DNA of 64,000 bases, from NCBI GenBank assembly GCA_033584155.1, contig CP138355.1, positions 2,185,501 through 2,249,500 of the forward strand. Direction: 5' to 3'. Below the pieces are notes generated by a model. That model saw only the letters and a list, made by a program, of their open reading frames with translations. It did no database searches and had not been told where the DNA came from. Source of the DNA: Candidatus Electrothrix scaldis. Its GTDB lineage: Bacteria; Desulfobacterota; Desulfobulbia; Desulfobulbales; Desulfobulbaceae. This document shows positions 26,009 to 35,493 of the stretch, piece after piece (the first letter of the stretch is position 1; the number at the start of each line of letters is the position of its first letter). A program made the position numbers and the translations under genes.

Positions 26009-27283
26009 ATGATTCGACCGACTCTTTCCGCAATCAAGGCTCTGGAGATTCTCGACTCACGCGGTTTTCCCACTGTGCGGGTCAGTGTTGAACTCAGCGA
26101 TGGGACCAAGGCCTCTGCCTCGGTGCCTTCCGGTGCCAGTACCGGAGAAAATGAGGCTGTTGAGCTACGCGACCAGGATACGAAGCGCTACCTTGGCAAA
26201 GGCGTGCTCCAGGCTGTGGCCAATGTTCGCCAGCTCATAGCACCGGCCCTGATCGGGATGGATCCCTTTGATCAGACCCTGATTGATAGACAGATGATCG
26301 CCCTGGATGGAACCAAGAATAAATCAAAGCTGGGTGCCAATGCCATCCTCGGTGTATCTATGGCTGTGGCCAAGGCAGCTGCCAAGGCCGCACATCTTCC
26401 CCTGTATCGCTACCTGGGCGGAACCGGAGCACGTCGTCTGCCGGTTCCCTGTATGAATATCGTGAACGGTGGAGCTCATGCTGATAATAGCGTGGACTTT
26501 CAGGAATTCATGGCCGTGCCTGTTGGCGCACCCAGCTTCCGTGAAGGACTGCGCGCCGTGGCCGAGACCTTCCATGTGCTCAAGGGCATCCTGAATAAAC
26601 GGGGCTTGTCCACCGGTATTGGCGATGAAGGCGGTTTTGCCCCGGATTTTTCCAGTAATGAAGACGCCATCGAGACCATTATTCAGGCTATTGAGCAGGC
26701 TGGTTATAAGCCGGGAGAGGATATCTCTCTGGCCCTGGACAGTGCCGCCTCTTCCTTTGCCCTTGAGGAGAACGGCAAGTATGATCTGAATCGGTCTGGA
26801 GCCGGTAAGATGGATAGGGGCCAACTCATTGAGCTGGCTGGCTCCTGGATTGAAAAATACCCCATCATCTCCTGGGAAGATCCCCTGGCTGAGCATGATT
26901 GGGAGGGTTTTCAGCAATTCACAGCTCAGTATGGTGATAAGATAGAGGTGGTGGGTGATGATATCTTTGTCACTAATACCGAGTACATTGCCAGGGGAAT
27001 TAAGGAAGGATCAGCCAATTCCGTCCTGATCAAGCTCAACCAGATCGGCACGGTGACCGAGACCATTGAGGCCATCCGCATGTGCCGGGAAGCAGGCTGG
27101 CGTTATTTTCTTTCCCATCGTTCCGGGGAAACCGAGGATACCTTCCTGGCGGACTTTTCCGTGGCAATGGATGGCGGTCATCTCAAGAGTGGTTCGGCCA
27201 GCCGCAGTGAGCGTATTGCCAAGTATAATCGTCTGCTGGAGATTGAGCAGGAGCTGGGAACCACAGCGATGTATTATTGGTGA
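26009..27283 (+). CDS. eno: Enolase
   Basis: Enolase converts 2-phosphoglycerate to phosphoenolpyruvate in glycolysis and gluconeogenesis. The protein has [15 protein letters not shown], the [16 protein letters not shown] loop, [20 protein letters not shown], the catalytic [10 protein letters not shown], metal ligands in [11 protein letters not shown] and [10 protein letters not shown], the Lys in [13 protein letters not shown], and [12 protein letters not shown] start at ATG 26009 because AGGAGG (25998-26003) lies six bases before it and the family begins there; an earlier frame adds 33 residues without support. The result is 424 residues, as expected. Confidence 0.98.
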   Translation: MIRPTLSAIKALEILDSRGFPTVRVSVELSDGTKASASVPSGASTGENEAVELRDQDTKRYLGKGVLQAVANVRQLIAPALIGMDPFDQTLIDRQMIALDGTKNKSKLGANAILGVSMAVAKAAAKAAHLPLYRYLGGTGARRLPVPCMNIVNGGAHADNSVDFQEFMAVPVGAPSFREGLRAVAETFHVLKGILNKRGLSTGIGDEGGFAPDFSSNEDAIETIIQAIEQAGYKPGEDISLALDSAASSFALEENGKYDLNRSGAGKMDRGQLIELAGSWIEKYPIISWEDPLAEHDWEGFQQFTAQYGDKIEVVGDDIFVTNTEYIARGIKEGSANSVLIKLNQIGTVTETIEAIRMCREAGWRYFLSHRSGETEDTFLADFSVAMDGGHLKSGSASRSERIAKYNRLLEIEQELGTTAMYYW

Positions 27284-27414
27284 GACAGCTGGTTGACTGT
27301 TTGTGGTCGGATAGGTAACAGCTTGCTGTCTCGTGATAATTCGGTATAATAGAGGGAGCGGGGGTTGGTTTAGATATCACGCAGCAGGAGAAAGAAAGGT
27401 GGAGGTAGCGTATA

Positions 27415-27660
27415 ATGACGACCGCAGAGCTGATTTATCGAAAGGCGAAGGGTTTGACTGAACTTGAAGCAAAAGAGGTTTTGGATTTTGTTGAGTTTCT
27501 TAAAGGTAAAGCCAAGCAGCAACGTATTGCAGAGCTGAAGATAGGAGGAGAACAAAGGAGGGATAAAAAAGTCGATATGAAAGAACTGGACCAGTTCGGT
27601 TCGGTTTATGACGGAGATTTCGACCGGGATGCCTGCTATGACAGAACTGAGCTTTGCTGA
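27415..27660 (+). CDS. Antitoxin of the interrupted PIN toxin (DUF2281-like)
   Basis: The 81-residue protein opens with MTTAELIYRKAKGLTELEAK and EVLDFVEFLKGKAK, the pattern of small DUF2281/VapB-like antitoxins that sit before PIN genes. The rest is charged and probably wraps the toxin. GGTGGAGG lies a few bases before the ATG. The toxin ATG (27638) lies inside the last codons of this gene, giving the usual overlapping pair. Since the partner toxin is now split by a MITE, the antitoxin may have no remaining target. Confidence 0.65.
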   Translation: MTTAELIYRKAKGLTELEAKEVLDFVEFLKGKAKQQRIAELKIGGEQRRDKKVDMKELDQFGSVYDGDFDRDACYDRTELC

Positions 27661-28272
27661 TACGAACATAATTGGGTGCGGCTCTTCTGTTTTGATGTTA
27701 ACATATTTATAATATATCAATTGTAGATTTCAAATTGAGTGTTATTCGCTCGAACTGCTCTACTTTTAATCCGGTAAAAATAGACCCCATAATTACCACC
27801 ACATTAACAGGAGCAGTTTAGACAAATAGCACTTAAAGTGAAATGAAGTATTGGCACTTTTTCAATACCCTAGCTTTGATTTAGAAGAGCCGCACCCAAC
27901 ATAATTCTGTATACCGTCGGTAAAGACAGTGAAAAGAAGGCGGTTGCCCGAAACGTGTTATCGACAAACCCTGTGATAAGTGTGCAAGTCATTAACGAGG
28001 GGGTGAATGTATGCCTGCGCCGCTTCTCCTTTTCCCCGGAACGAGCTTATGCCTTTGCCGATATCATCATGCGCGGGACAGATGTGAGGGCGATTGATGA
28101 AGCGACTGTACGCAAAAGCGCGGATATTGCTCTTCGATACAGATTTTCCAATTGGGATTCCCTGATTGTCGCGGCAGCGCTTCTTGCGGACTGCACAGTT
28201 CTCTATTCAGAAGATATGCAGCACGGGCAGGTGCTTGAAGGTAGGATGACCATTGTTAATCCTTTTTTGTAA
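27638..28272 (+). pseudogene. PIN-domain toxin gene split by a MITE
   Basis: The start reads MTELSFADTNI and is followed by the MITE; after it the frame resumes as ILYTVGKDSEKKAVARNVL and continues to 28272. Removing the 228 bp element and one copy of the 5 bp duplication (CATAA) restores a single 133-residue frame. That frame has the PIN hallmarks: ADTNIILY with the first Asp, INEGVNV, and NWDSLIVAAALLADCTVLYSEDM with the later acidic residues. The insertion adds 233 bp, which also shifts the frame, so no active PIN toxin should be made. A 105-codon downstream frame remains open, which suggests the insertion is recent. Confidence 0.85.
27672..27899. mobile_element. 228 bp MITE with 17 bp terminal inverted repeats
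   Basis: The ends are TTGGGTGCGGCTCTTCT (27672-27688) and its exact complement (27883-27899). CATAA is duplicated immediately outside (27667-27671 and 27900-27904). The interior is AT-rich and has no coding frame, so it must be moved by a transposase elsewhere. The parent insertion-sequence family is not in this window. A similar but not identical inverted-repeat element sits at 43528-43806. Confidence 0.9.
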
Positions 28273-28284
28273 GCCGCAGCCCAC

Positions 28285-28298
28285 CACGGCGCGCCGTG
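28285..28298. repeat. CACGGCGCGCCGTG palindrome
   Basis: A perfect 14 bp palindrome lies between the toxin pseudogene and the convergent STAND gene, with CCCTTAC after it. It resembles the interspersed GTAGGGGC-edged palindromes found elsewhere in the window and may serve as a bidirectional transcript end. Confidence 0.45.
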
Positions 28299-28307
28299 CC
28301 CTTACAC

Positions 28308-30461
28308 CTATCCCCCACACTCCTCCAAGGCAGCTCGGGCCTTTTTCAATTCATCCGGCTGGCGGAGTTGGGTGAAGATCTCTACAGCACGGCGGGCATA
28401 GTCCAACCCTTCCTTGGGCCTGCCCTGCCGGGCCAGTGCCTGGGCAATGATATGGCAATCTTTAGCAATCAGCTCCTGCCGTCCGACCTCTTCTGCCAAT
28501 TCTAAGGCCTGCCTCGCTAGCTCTTCTGCTCGGGGCCAATCCTCTAACTCATGGATAATATCGGCTAAATTAACGCTATAGAGGGCGACCCCTCCGCAGT
28601 CGTTTATTTTTTTGGCAATCCGTAAGGCCTCCCGAATATCCCTTTCAGCTGCTGGAAAGTCCCCTTGCTGCTTCTCCACCAACGCCAAGCTATTTAAAGC
28701 AATGGTAACATCTCGGCTTTCCTGTGATATGATTCGGTGAGTGGTAAGCATTTCCTGGAAGGAGGCAATGGCCGCTGAATAGTCTTTCTCTAACTTATGC
28801 CCCAGTCCCTGGAGCTGTAGACCAAAGGCCCTCTCCTTGGCGCCAGCATCAGACCAATACTCGGCACAGCGGGTGGCACAATTCAGAACCTCAGCACCCT
28901 GCCCGCGCAAATAAAAAATAAATCCTGCGTGGTACGCCCTCCAACCTGCTGTGCGGCTATCTTGAGCAGCCAATGCCTTGTCCTCGGCCTGCTGACAGAG
29001 AGACAACCAGTCATCCCAGCGACCAGAAAAGTCTAAGAAGAAGGTCAACGCATGACACACCCTTTGCAGGCGATAATTCTTCCCCTGCATAAACACGGGC
29101 AGGGCCGCAGCCAGCAGGGGCCATTCTGCTTCCAGCTTCGAAAAGCGGTCATAGTGTTCGTATCCGTTTTCCAAGACCAAGGTAAAGGCATGGTCACAGA
29201 GGCGACAGCTGCTTTCTTTCACCTGTTCCGGTCGCTTACGACGGATAAAGCTGGCAGCCAGCTTGGGCAGGAGGAAGTGCTCATTCTCCTCGTCCCCTAC
29301 CAGCAAGGCTCGGTCGTTCAGATCCTCCAGGGCGGTGCGGGCGGCCTGTTCCGCAATGCCTGCCACCGCAGCCACCTGATCCACCGGCGCAGGATGGCTG
29401 AAATGGGCCAGAGCAGCCAGCACAGCGGTCTCGGGCGGCGTAAAGGTATCCAGGAGATCCCCGAATACGTATTCCAGCGGATCATTGCCCTTGGGTGCAT
29501 TTTCCAGAAAGGAGCAGGCCTCGGCAACGGTGCGGCAGCGACTGCCGGGACGGCCCAGCTGGCCCACTGTCCAGCGCAGGAGTAGGGGATTGCCGTTGGT
29601 GACTCCGTACAGCATCTCCCGTTCCTTCACCGTGGCCTGTTGCAAATGACGATTGTCCTCAGCCAGAGCAGCCAGCAGGTCCAGGGCGTCCTGCCGCTCC
29701 AGGCGGTCTAGGCGGATGACGCGGGCATCGATGTCGGCACGGCGGCGGCTGGTGACCACAGCCTTGCAGCCCCCAGGCAGGCGGGAAAGGAACTGGTAAA
29801 GACGGACACGCTCACCTTCGGGAAAGGTTTCCACGTTGTCGATAACCAGGAGGATACGCTGCCCGTTCAGGGCCCGATGCACGGCCTTAGCCCTTTCCTC
29901 CGGCTTTGCTTGAGCCGCTGCTTCTGCATCCAGCTCATGGGCCAGCTCGGCCAGCAGGCTGAGATAATCACGGAGCGAGAAGTCATCCAGGGGTTGCTCG
30001 CCAGCTGGGGTAAGCTCACGTACCTTGGCGGACAGGAAAATCTTGCGCTCAAAGTCCTGGGCAGGTGCATCGTGCCCGGCCCGAAGAGCCAAGGCTGTCT
30101 TGCCGATGCCACCCGGTCCGTCGATCAAGCCACCCCAGGTGCGTGCTTCAGGTGAGATGGCCTCGGCTATGGTGGTCAGCTCCTTCCTCCGGCCAAAGAA
30201 ATACTGTTGCGTCGGAAGATTAGAGCGGGTGGATGCAACAGGGGCTTGTGGTTCCTTCTGCGCATGCAGTTCCTTCAGTTCCTGTTCTATCTGCTGCCGT
30301 TCCTCTTTCATTCTGCTGATATCGCCTTCTCTACGGAGGCGTTCCTCAGAACGGGTTTCAAGGATCTGGTCTTTCTCTAACAGGGCCAGCCTTTTCGTCA
30401 TCTGTTCCCATTTGTCCTCTGCTTCTTTGATTTTGGTTTCAGTAAGATAATCAAGAGACAT
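28308..30461 (-). CDS. STAND NTPase with N-terminal coiled coil and C-terminal TPR array
   Basis: Residues 8-70 form a charged coiled coil. The NTPase has Walker A GPGGIGKTALA (115-125), Walker B RILLVIDNVE and the sensor strand CKAVVTSRRRA. A helical region follows (NGNPLLLRWTVGQLG, the GxP motif of STAND proteins), then a winged-helix and TPR units to the end (AWRAYHAGFIFYLRGQGAE, VALYSVNLADIIHELEDW). STAND proteins act as inducible oligomeric switches; many bacterial ones are antiphage. I start at ATG 30461, with AAGGA eight bases upstream; a TTG six codons earlier is possible. Unlike the gene at 868 it has a coiled coil that could recruit an effector. Its neighbours are a toxin-antitoxin pair and an AAA/nuclease protein. 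Confidence 0.85.
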   Translation of the reverse strand: MSLDYLTETKIKEAEDKWEQMTKRLALLEKDQILETRSEERLRREGDISRMKEERQQIEQELKELHAQKEPQAPVASTRSNLPTQQYFFGRRKELTTIAEAISPEARTWGGLIDGPGGIGKTALALRAGHDAPAQDFERKIFLSAKVRELTPAGEQPLDDFSLRDYLSLLAELAHELDAEAAAQAKPEERAKAVHRALNGQRILLVIDNVETFPEGERVRLYQFLSRLPGGCKAVVTSRRRADIDARVIRLDRLERQDALDLLAALAEDNRHLQQATVKEREMLYGVTNGNPLLLRWTVGQLGRPGSRCRTVAEACSFLENAPKGNDPLEYVFGDLLDTFTPPETAVLAALAHFSHPAPVDQVAAVAGIAEQAARTALEDLNDRALLVGDEENEHFLLPKLAASFIRRKRPEQVKESSCRLCDHAFTLVLENGYEHYDRFSKLEAEWPLLAAALPVFMQGKNYRLQRVCHALTFFLDFSGRWDDWLSLCQQAEDKALAAQDSRTAGWRAYHAGFIFYLRGQGAEVLNCATRCAEYWSDAGAKERAFGLQLQGLGHKLEKDYSAAIASFQEMLTTHRIISQESRDVTIALNSLALVEKQQGDFPAAERDIREALRIAKKINDCGGVALYSVNLADIIHELEDWPRAEELARQALELAEEVGRQELIAKDCHIIAQALARQGRPKEGLDYARRAVEIFTQLRQPDELKKARAALEECGG

Positions 30462-30746
30462 GCTGTCTTCCTTAGGCAAAGTGAACTGTATCGAGTAGGT
30501 ACTGAGATGGTGAAGCCTGTATCGTAAAATGAGGGAAGGGCCTTGTCAAGGGAGATTGGGCAGGGTAGAGGGGCTTCTTTTCGTCTCTTTCTGCGGAAAT
30601 AGAGAAGAACCAATTACCAATCTATGCTATACTCTCGGCGCTGCAACAAAGTTGGACTTCATCCACTATTCAAACCTCATGTGCCGCGACCCGGCAATCT
30701 GGGCACCCTATGTCATGGTGGGGAAATAAATGAGCGGCGATACCAT

Positions 30747-30863
30747 GCCCCAACGGGGCTGTATCAAACCAGCCCTGGGTAACACCCTGGGTGACTGAGG
30801 GAAAAAGCGATATCGTTGACTCGGGGTGTTACCCCGAGCTAAGAAATATAACCCTTTCAGGGT
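30747..30863. repeat. Cluster of REP-like palindromes before the AAA/nuclease gene
   Basis: Four short inverted repeats lie in 120 bp: GCCCCAACGGGGC (30747-30759), CCCTGGGTAACACCCTGGG-type sequence near 30773-30791, CTCGGGGTgttACCCCGAG (30820-30838) and ACCCTTTCAGGGT (30851-30863). The last abuts the gene start. The whole gap 30462-30870 has no acceptable gene. The palindromes could be REP-type repeats or a structured leader. Confidence 0.55.
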
Positions 30864-30870
30864 ATGGATT

Positions 30871-32436
30871 ATGCCAAAATACTTCAACACCACCGGCCCC
30901 TGCTTTCCCCGGCTCCACTACATGCTCCCGCCCAAGGACCGTCTGATCGGAGCCAGTCTGGACCGTTATATACTCGATGAACTCTATTGGGTTCTGCATG
31001 CGCCCCGCCAGACCGGCAAGACCACCTTTCTCCTGTCCTGGATGCATGAGATCAACGCAGGCACCGAGGCTGTGGCCTGTTATGTCAGCCTGGAGATATG
31101 CCAGGAAGTGACCGAAGTGGAACGAGCTATGCCTGCAATGGTCGCGGCTGTGCGACAATATGCGGAAAACTTTGGTGTCCCTATACCGGAATATCCGAAA
31201 GGAGAGCCAGCTGAAAATATGTTCTCCGCTATTCTGGTGAACTGGGCACGTATAGTAGCCCCGAAAAAGCTAATCGTACTGTTCGACGAAGTTGATGTGG
31301 TTGCAGGCCCGGCCATGGTGAGTCTGCTGCGTCAGCTCCGGGGAGGTTTCGCACAACGTAGCGCAGGAGTATTTCCTGTCTCAATCGCCCTTGTCGGCAT
31401 GCGTGATCTGCGGGATTATCTGGTTACCAGCAAGGGCGGCCAGGTGCTTAATCCTGGCAGTCCTTTTAATATCAAGCACGATTCGGCTACACTCGTTAAC
31501 TTCAGCCAAGATGACATTGCGGCTCTTACGGTCCAGCATACCGAGGCAACAGGACAGCTCTTCACGTCGGAGGCCCTGGAACGTATATGGGCCTGCTCCT
31601 CGGGACAGCCCTGGCTGGTCAACGCCTTATGCGAGCAGATCGTCTACCGGATTATCCCGGACCTAGAAATAGCCGTACAGCCGGAGCATGTTGAGCAGGC
31701 AAAGAATCAGCTCATCGCCTCCCGTGCCACCCATATTGATTCTTTAGGTGAACGCCTTAAGGACGAACGAATACGGCGGGTGATCCAGCCCATGATCACC
31801 GGAGAGAGTGACCCCTCCTTGGGGCGTTCTGATCGTGATGTGGAGTTCTGTCTTGATCTGGGCCTGATCGCCTGGGAGGGTTCACTGGTCATTGCTAACG
31901 CCATCTACCGAGAGGTTATTGCCCGTTACCTGGGACAGAACTATCAGGATAATATCCCGGCCCCAGAATTTACCTGGCAGCGCCCTGACGGTGGTTTGGA
32001 TATGGATGCCCTCATGGAAGAATTTCAGAAATTCTGGGCCTGGAACTCGGAGATCTGGGAGGAAAAGGCAGACTATACAGAGGCCTTTCCCCATCTCCTG
32101 CTCATGGCTTTTCTCCAGCGCATCATCAATGGCGGTGGTATGGTGGATCGGGAGTATGCCGCCGGGAGAGGGCGGATGGATTTGCTTATTCGTTTTGGCG
32201 GCAGGAGTAACCTGGTGGAGATCAAGCTGGTCCATCCCAGGATGGGTAGGAAGGCCACCCGTGACCAGGGCCTGGAACAAGTTGAACGCTATGCTGATCA
32301 GGTTAACCCGGACACCTGTCATCTGGTCATTTTTGATCGGCGCCCTGATCAACGAACAGTTCCTTGGGAGGAACGGCTTAGCAAGGAGTCCTGTACAACC
32401 TCAATTGGCCGCTCTGTGGAAGTTATCTGGTGCTGA
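30871..32436 (+). CDS. AAA-type ATPase with C-terminal PD-(D/E)XK nuclease-like domain
   Basis: The family (AAA-ATPase_like plus PDDEXK_9) is widespread in anaerobes and often multicopy, with no settled role. I start at ATG 30871 because the family begins with this type of N-terminus (MPKYFNTTGPCFPRLHYMLP). Walker A is APRQTGKTTF (44-53), Walker B is KLIVLFDEVD near 137, and a sensor segment VSIALVGMRDLRDYL follows. The end carries GRMDLLIRFGG then NLVEIKL (about 434-452), matching D...ExK of restriction-type nucleases. The first part binds ATP and probably remodels or senses DNA or protein; the nuclease-like part may be active, since D, E and K are all present. Confidence 0.8.
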   Translation: MPKYFNTTGPCFPRLHYMLPPKDRLIGASLDRYILDELYWVLHAPRQTGKTTFLLSWMHEINAGTEAVACYVSLEICQEVTEVERAMPAMVAAVRQYAENFGVPIPEYPKGEPAENMFSAILVNWARIVAPKKLIVLFDEVDVVAGPAMVSLLRQLRGGFAQRSAGVFPVSIALVGMRDLRDYLVTSKGGQVLNPGSPFNIKHDSATLVNFSQDDIAALTVQHTEATGQLFTSEALERIWACSSGQPWLVNALCEQIVYRIIPDLEIAVQPEHVEQAKNQLIASRATHIDSLGERLKDERIRRVIQPMITGESDPSLGRSDRDVEFCLDLGLIAWEGSLVIANAIYREVIARYLGQNYQDNIPAPEFTWQRPDGGLDMDALMEEFQKFWAWNSEIWEEKADYTEAFPHLLLMAFLQRIINGGGMVDREYAAGRGRMDLLIRFGGRSNLVEIKLVHPRMGRKATRDQGLEQVERYADQVNPDTCHLVIFDRRPDQRTVPWEERLSKESCTTSIGRSVEVIWC

Positions 32437-32501
32437 GTCTTTTTACGAGTTTTTTAAGGAAGACGGATGAACCCCTTCAATATCATATCAGGAGAACAAC
32501 C

Positions 32502-33869
32502 ATGAGGAAATCTATAAGAACACCAATAAAAAAAACAACCCGGTCTTGTCATTTGTTGTGGAGAGTAGTGCTGCTGGTCAGTGTGAGTCTGCTCCTTGCC
32601 GGAACGGCCTGGGCCGGTCCTTTACAGCTCCAGACCACCTTTGATAATAACACGGTGTATAGCGAGCAGCCCGCGCCCCATTACCTGGAAGTCCTGGTGA
32701 CAGCTGCACCGGCGACTGGTGCTGTGAAAAAACGCTTGCCCTTGAACCTGGCCCTGGTTATTGATACCTCGGGCTCCATGCGGGATGAAAATAAGCTCAC
32801 TTCAGTGCAGCAGGCGGCCATTGCCCTGGTTAACCGCCTCCAACCTGAAGATCGGTTGGCCATTGTTTCCTATAATAACGAGGCCAGGGTGGTGTTGCCC
32901 TCAAGCCCGATGAAGATGGCACAGGAGGCCCGCTGGCTGATCCAGTCCCTGCGTGCGGACGGTGGGACTAATCTCGGTGCCGGACTGATTGAGGGTTATC
33001 ATCAGCTGCGGGAGTTTGCCAGCCCGCGCTCCATCAACCGGGTGCTCCTGCTCTCTGACGGCAAGGCCAACGTGGGTATTACCTCTTCTGCCGAGCTCTC
33101 CCGCATGGCCTTACAAGAGGCTGATGCCGGGATTTCCCTGAGTACCTTTGGTGTGGGCCTGGATTTTAACGAGGATCTGATGGCCGCTCTTTCAGAAAGC
33201 GGGCGGGGTATGTATTATTTTATTGATCGCCCGGAAAGTATGGAGACCATCCTGGCCAAGGAGTTTAACTCCGTGGAGAGCCTGATGGCAGCAGATATCC
33301 AGGTGACCATCACTCTGGCCCCGGACTTGCATGTTGAGCGGGTTTTTGCTAATAGTTATCAGGTCAACGGTAACACCATTTCTGTGCGCTTCGGTGATCT
33401 CTCTGCTGGCGAACGTCGTCGGATGCAAGTTCGTTTTCTGCCTAGCCCGCGCTCGCAGGGTACTGCGAATAATGCAGCAAAGGTGGAGATGTCCTACCGC
33501 ACTCCTGGTGGAGAGGGATCAGGCACCCTAACCCAAGGGATAGGGTTAGCCTATGTGAAGAGCCCGCAGGCCATAGCAGGTAATCTGGATAAAGAGGTTG
33601 CTGAGCGTTCTGCTGTGTTTGAGGCCAATTTTGCCCGTATGGAAGCGGCCCAGGCCTATGATCGGGGCGAGAAAAAGCGGGCAGCTAGTATCCTGAATAC
33701 GGTGAAGAAGAAGCTTGAGGGACTCACCTCCTCCAGTCGTCGGGTGCAGCAGGAGGTTACGGAAATGGAAGAGTATCAGCAAAATCTTGAGCAAGCCATG
33801 CCTGCCAGTAAACGTGCCATGATGCAAAAACAGGTCAAATATAAGGGGCAGGCCCTTGAGGGCTGCTGA
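32502..33869 (+). CDS. Exported von Willebrand factor A domain protein
   Basis: The 455-residue protein has a long basic N-terminus and signal peptide (VVLLVSVSLLLAGTAWA). The vWA domain carries an intact MIDAS site: DTSGSMRDENK near residue 88, the Thr in GGTNLGAGL and the Asp in LLLSDGKANVG. It probably binds a divalent metal and a protein partner in the periplasm. The last third is helical with a coiled-coil look (EEYQQNLEQAMPASKRAMMQKQ). This Ca-activated chloride channel-like type is common in Gram-negative bacteria. The ATG at 32502 follows AGGAG by six bases and starts 65 bp after the AAA/nuclease gene, but a shared role is not implied. Confidence 0.85.
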   Translation: MRKSIRTPIKKTTRSCHLLWRVVLLVSVSLLLAGTAWAGPLQLQTTFDNNTVYSEQPAPHYLEVLVTAAPATGAVKKRLPLNLALVIDTSGSMRDENKLTSVQQAAIALVNRLQPEDRLAIVSYNNEARVVLPSSPMKMAQEARWLIQSLRADGGTNLGAGLIEGYHQLREFASPRSINRVLLLSDGKANVGITSSAELSRMALQEADAGISLSTFGVGLDFNEDLMAALSESGRGMYYFIDRPESMETILAKEFNSVESLMAADIQVTITLAPDLHVERVFANSYQVNGNTISVRFGDLSAGERRRMQVRFLPSPRSQGTANNAAKVEMSYRTPGGEGSGTLTQGIGLAYVKSPQAIAGNLDKEVAERSAVFEANFARMEAAQAYDRGEKKRAASILNTVKKKLEGLTSSSRRVQQEVTEMEEYQQNLEQAMPASKRAMMQKQVKYKGQALEGC

Positions 33870-34069
33870 AATTGCTCTGGCCGATAATAGGAAAATATAT
33901 GCTCCAATGATCGCTTTCTGTAAACAGATTTTGCATGGAAGGGCGTAACGACGTAGAATAGAGCAGAACCTTTGCGGGTGCTCCTGAAAAGGAGAGATGT
34001 TTTGACCACATATGCTTGGTGGTCCTTTTTGTTCGCCCGATAACGTGAAATCTCGTGTGAGGATGTATC

Positions 34070-34693
34070 ATGTGGAGAAATATCATTATGATATGCGGTT
34101 TGCTTTTGCTTGTTGGCGGTATGTACTATGCCTACGGCGGGTTGAAGCATTCTGTTCCCAAGCGGATGACCGTGGTGGAGTTTGCAGCTGATGAGCGCTC
34201 CCCCGGTGCAGTACAATTGAGTGATGCCCGGCTGAACCTGCTCAAAGCGGTTGTTGTGACAGAGGGGGAGACGGGGAAAATAAAAAAACTCTATGTGCCT
34301 ATAGAATCCATTGGGTATATCCAGGAAGGTAAAGTCAACCTTCTGCTTGATACCAGCGATACGGATCTTTTGCAGATTGCCTCAGAGCTGTACAATATGA
34401 GCAAGGAAGAGCAGATGAAGCACGCTGTGCATCATCGTCATACTTTGCTCCGGGAAATAGAGCTTACCGGGATGATGCTTGACAAGGCCTCTATGCGGGC
34501 AAGTCGCCTGCGGGAGATAGAGGCTGTTGTCCCGAACCTGGCAGGCAATTTCTTTGTTCTCCGTCATCATGCAAAGGTCAATCTCCTTCGCAGTCTGGTT
34601 ATTTCTGTGCTTGGTCTGTTTATCCTGACCTTTGGCCTGTTCCGGGAGAAAAAGGCCGAAACTCCTCCTCCCTCAGAGACAGAGACCACTTGA
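34070..34693 (+). CDS. Membrane protein with two TM helices, unknown function
   Basis: A TM helix lies at residues 4-23 (IIMICGLLLLVGGMYYAYGG) and another near 170-190 (SLVISVLGLFILTFGLF). The roughly 145 residues between them have mixed strands and helices (KIKKLYVPIESIGYIQEGKVN) and should lie in the periplasm. A short P/E/T tail ends the protein. The 200 bp before it show nothing notable. No family is recognised. The metallophosphatase gene follows within 17 bp and is likely co-transcribed. Confidence 0.65.
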   Translation: MWRNIIMICGLLLLVGGMYYAYGGLKHSVPKRMTVVEFAADERSPGAVQLSDARLNLLKAVVVTEGETGKIKKLYVPIESIGYIQEGKVNLLLDTSDTDLLQIASELYNMSKEEQMKHAVHHRHTLLREIELTGMMLDKASMRASRLREIEAVVPNLAGNFFVLRHHAKVNLLRSLVISVLGLFILTFGLFREKKAETPPPSETETT

Positions 34694-34710
34694 GTGTATA
34701 TTAACTATAT

Positions 34711-35373
34711 ATGAAGATAGCAGTTTTTAGTGATACCCATACCGCACATTGGAAGGTCAAGGTCCCTGATGCGGACCTTCTCATTTTTGCCGGAGATATG
34801 ACCCATTGCCGCACTGATCGTGAGGTGGCGGATTTTAATGCCTTCCTGGGCTCCTTGCCCCATCAGCATAAAATCGTGGTGGCCGGGAACCATGATCACA
34901 GGTTGACGGATGACCCGGCCAAAGCTAAGTCCCTGCTTACCGAAGCGATCTATCTTCAGGATGAAGCAGTTATGGTGCAGGGTATTACCATTTACGGAGC
35001 ACCCTGGAACCCTTTGTTTAATGATTACGCCTGTGATGCCTTTGCCCTGCCGCGCGGCAAGGTGCTGAAGAGGAAATGGGATATGATCCCCCAAGATATT
35101 GATATCCTGGTCACCCATACCCCTCCCTCCGGGATTCTGGATAAAAACGGCCCGGTCTCTCACGGCTGTACTGATTTAGCAGCAGTGGTCCAAGGGATCA
35201 GGCCTAAGTACCATATTTTCGGCCATATCCATAATCGACACGGCATGGTTAAACAGGGGGAGACCTGGTATATCAACTGTAATGTGCAGGGGAAACACGG
35301 CGTGCTCCGGCCCCCCATATTGCTTGATTATGCGACCGGGGAAATTCTGGATGTGGAAATGGAGGAGGGCTGA
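34711..35373 (+). CDS. Calcineurin-like metallophosphoesterase
   Basis: All five metal-binding blocks are present in order: FSDTH at residue 6, FAGDMTHC, VAGNHDHR, THTPPSGILD and FGHIHNRHG. The two-metal site should hydrolyse phosphoesters. At 220 residues it is a minimal single-domain member with no signal peptide, so it acts in the cytosol. Its closest relatives by pattern are the UPF0046-type phosphodiesterases, whose natural substrate is not settled. It follows the two-TM membrane protein gene by 17 bp. Confidence 0.9.
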   Translation: MKIAVFSDTHTAHWKVKVPDADLLIFAGDMTHCRTDREVADFNAFLGSLPHQHKIVVAGNHDHRLTDDPAKAKSLLTEAIYLQDEAVMVQGITIYGAPWNPLFNDYACDAFALPRGKVLKRKWDMIPQDIDILVTHTPPSGILDKNGPVSHGCTDLAAVVQGIRPKYHIFGHIHNRHGMVKQGETWYINCNVQGKHGVLRPPILLDYATGEILDVEMEEG

Positions 35374-35493
35374 GCGAGTCTCTGTCTTTCTTGTTGAAAA
35401 GAGCGGTAAGCCCTGTTAGCTTGGGATGAGTGCAATGCGCAGTAAAATCTGCCTTTGATGAACCCCTAATGAACCATAAGCACGGAGGTTTTA

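Noticed and set aside
27282-27332. Terminator after eno (GAGACAGC/GCTGTCTC)
   Set aside because: The arms are 35 bases apart, the left arm overlaps the stop codon and no T-run follows.
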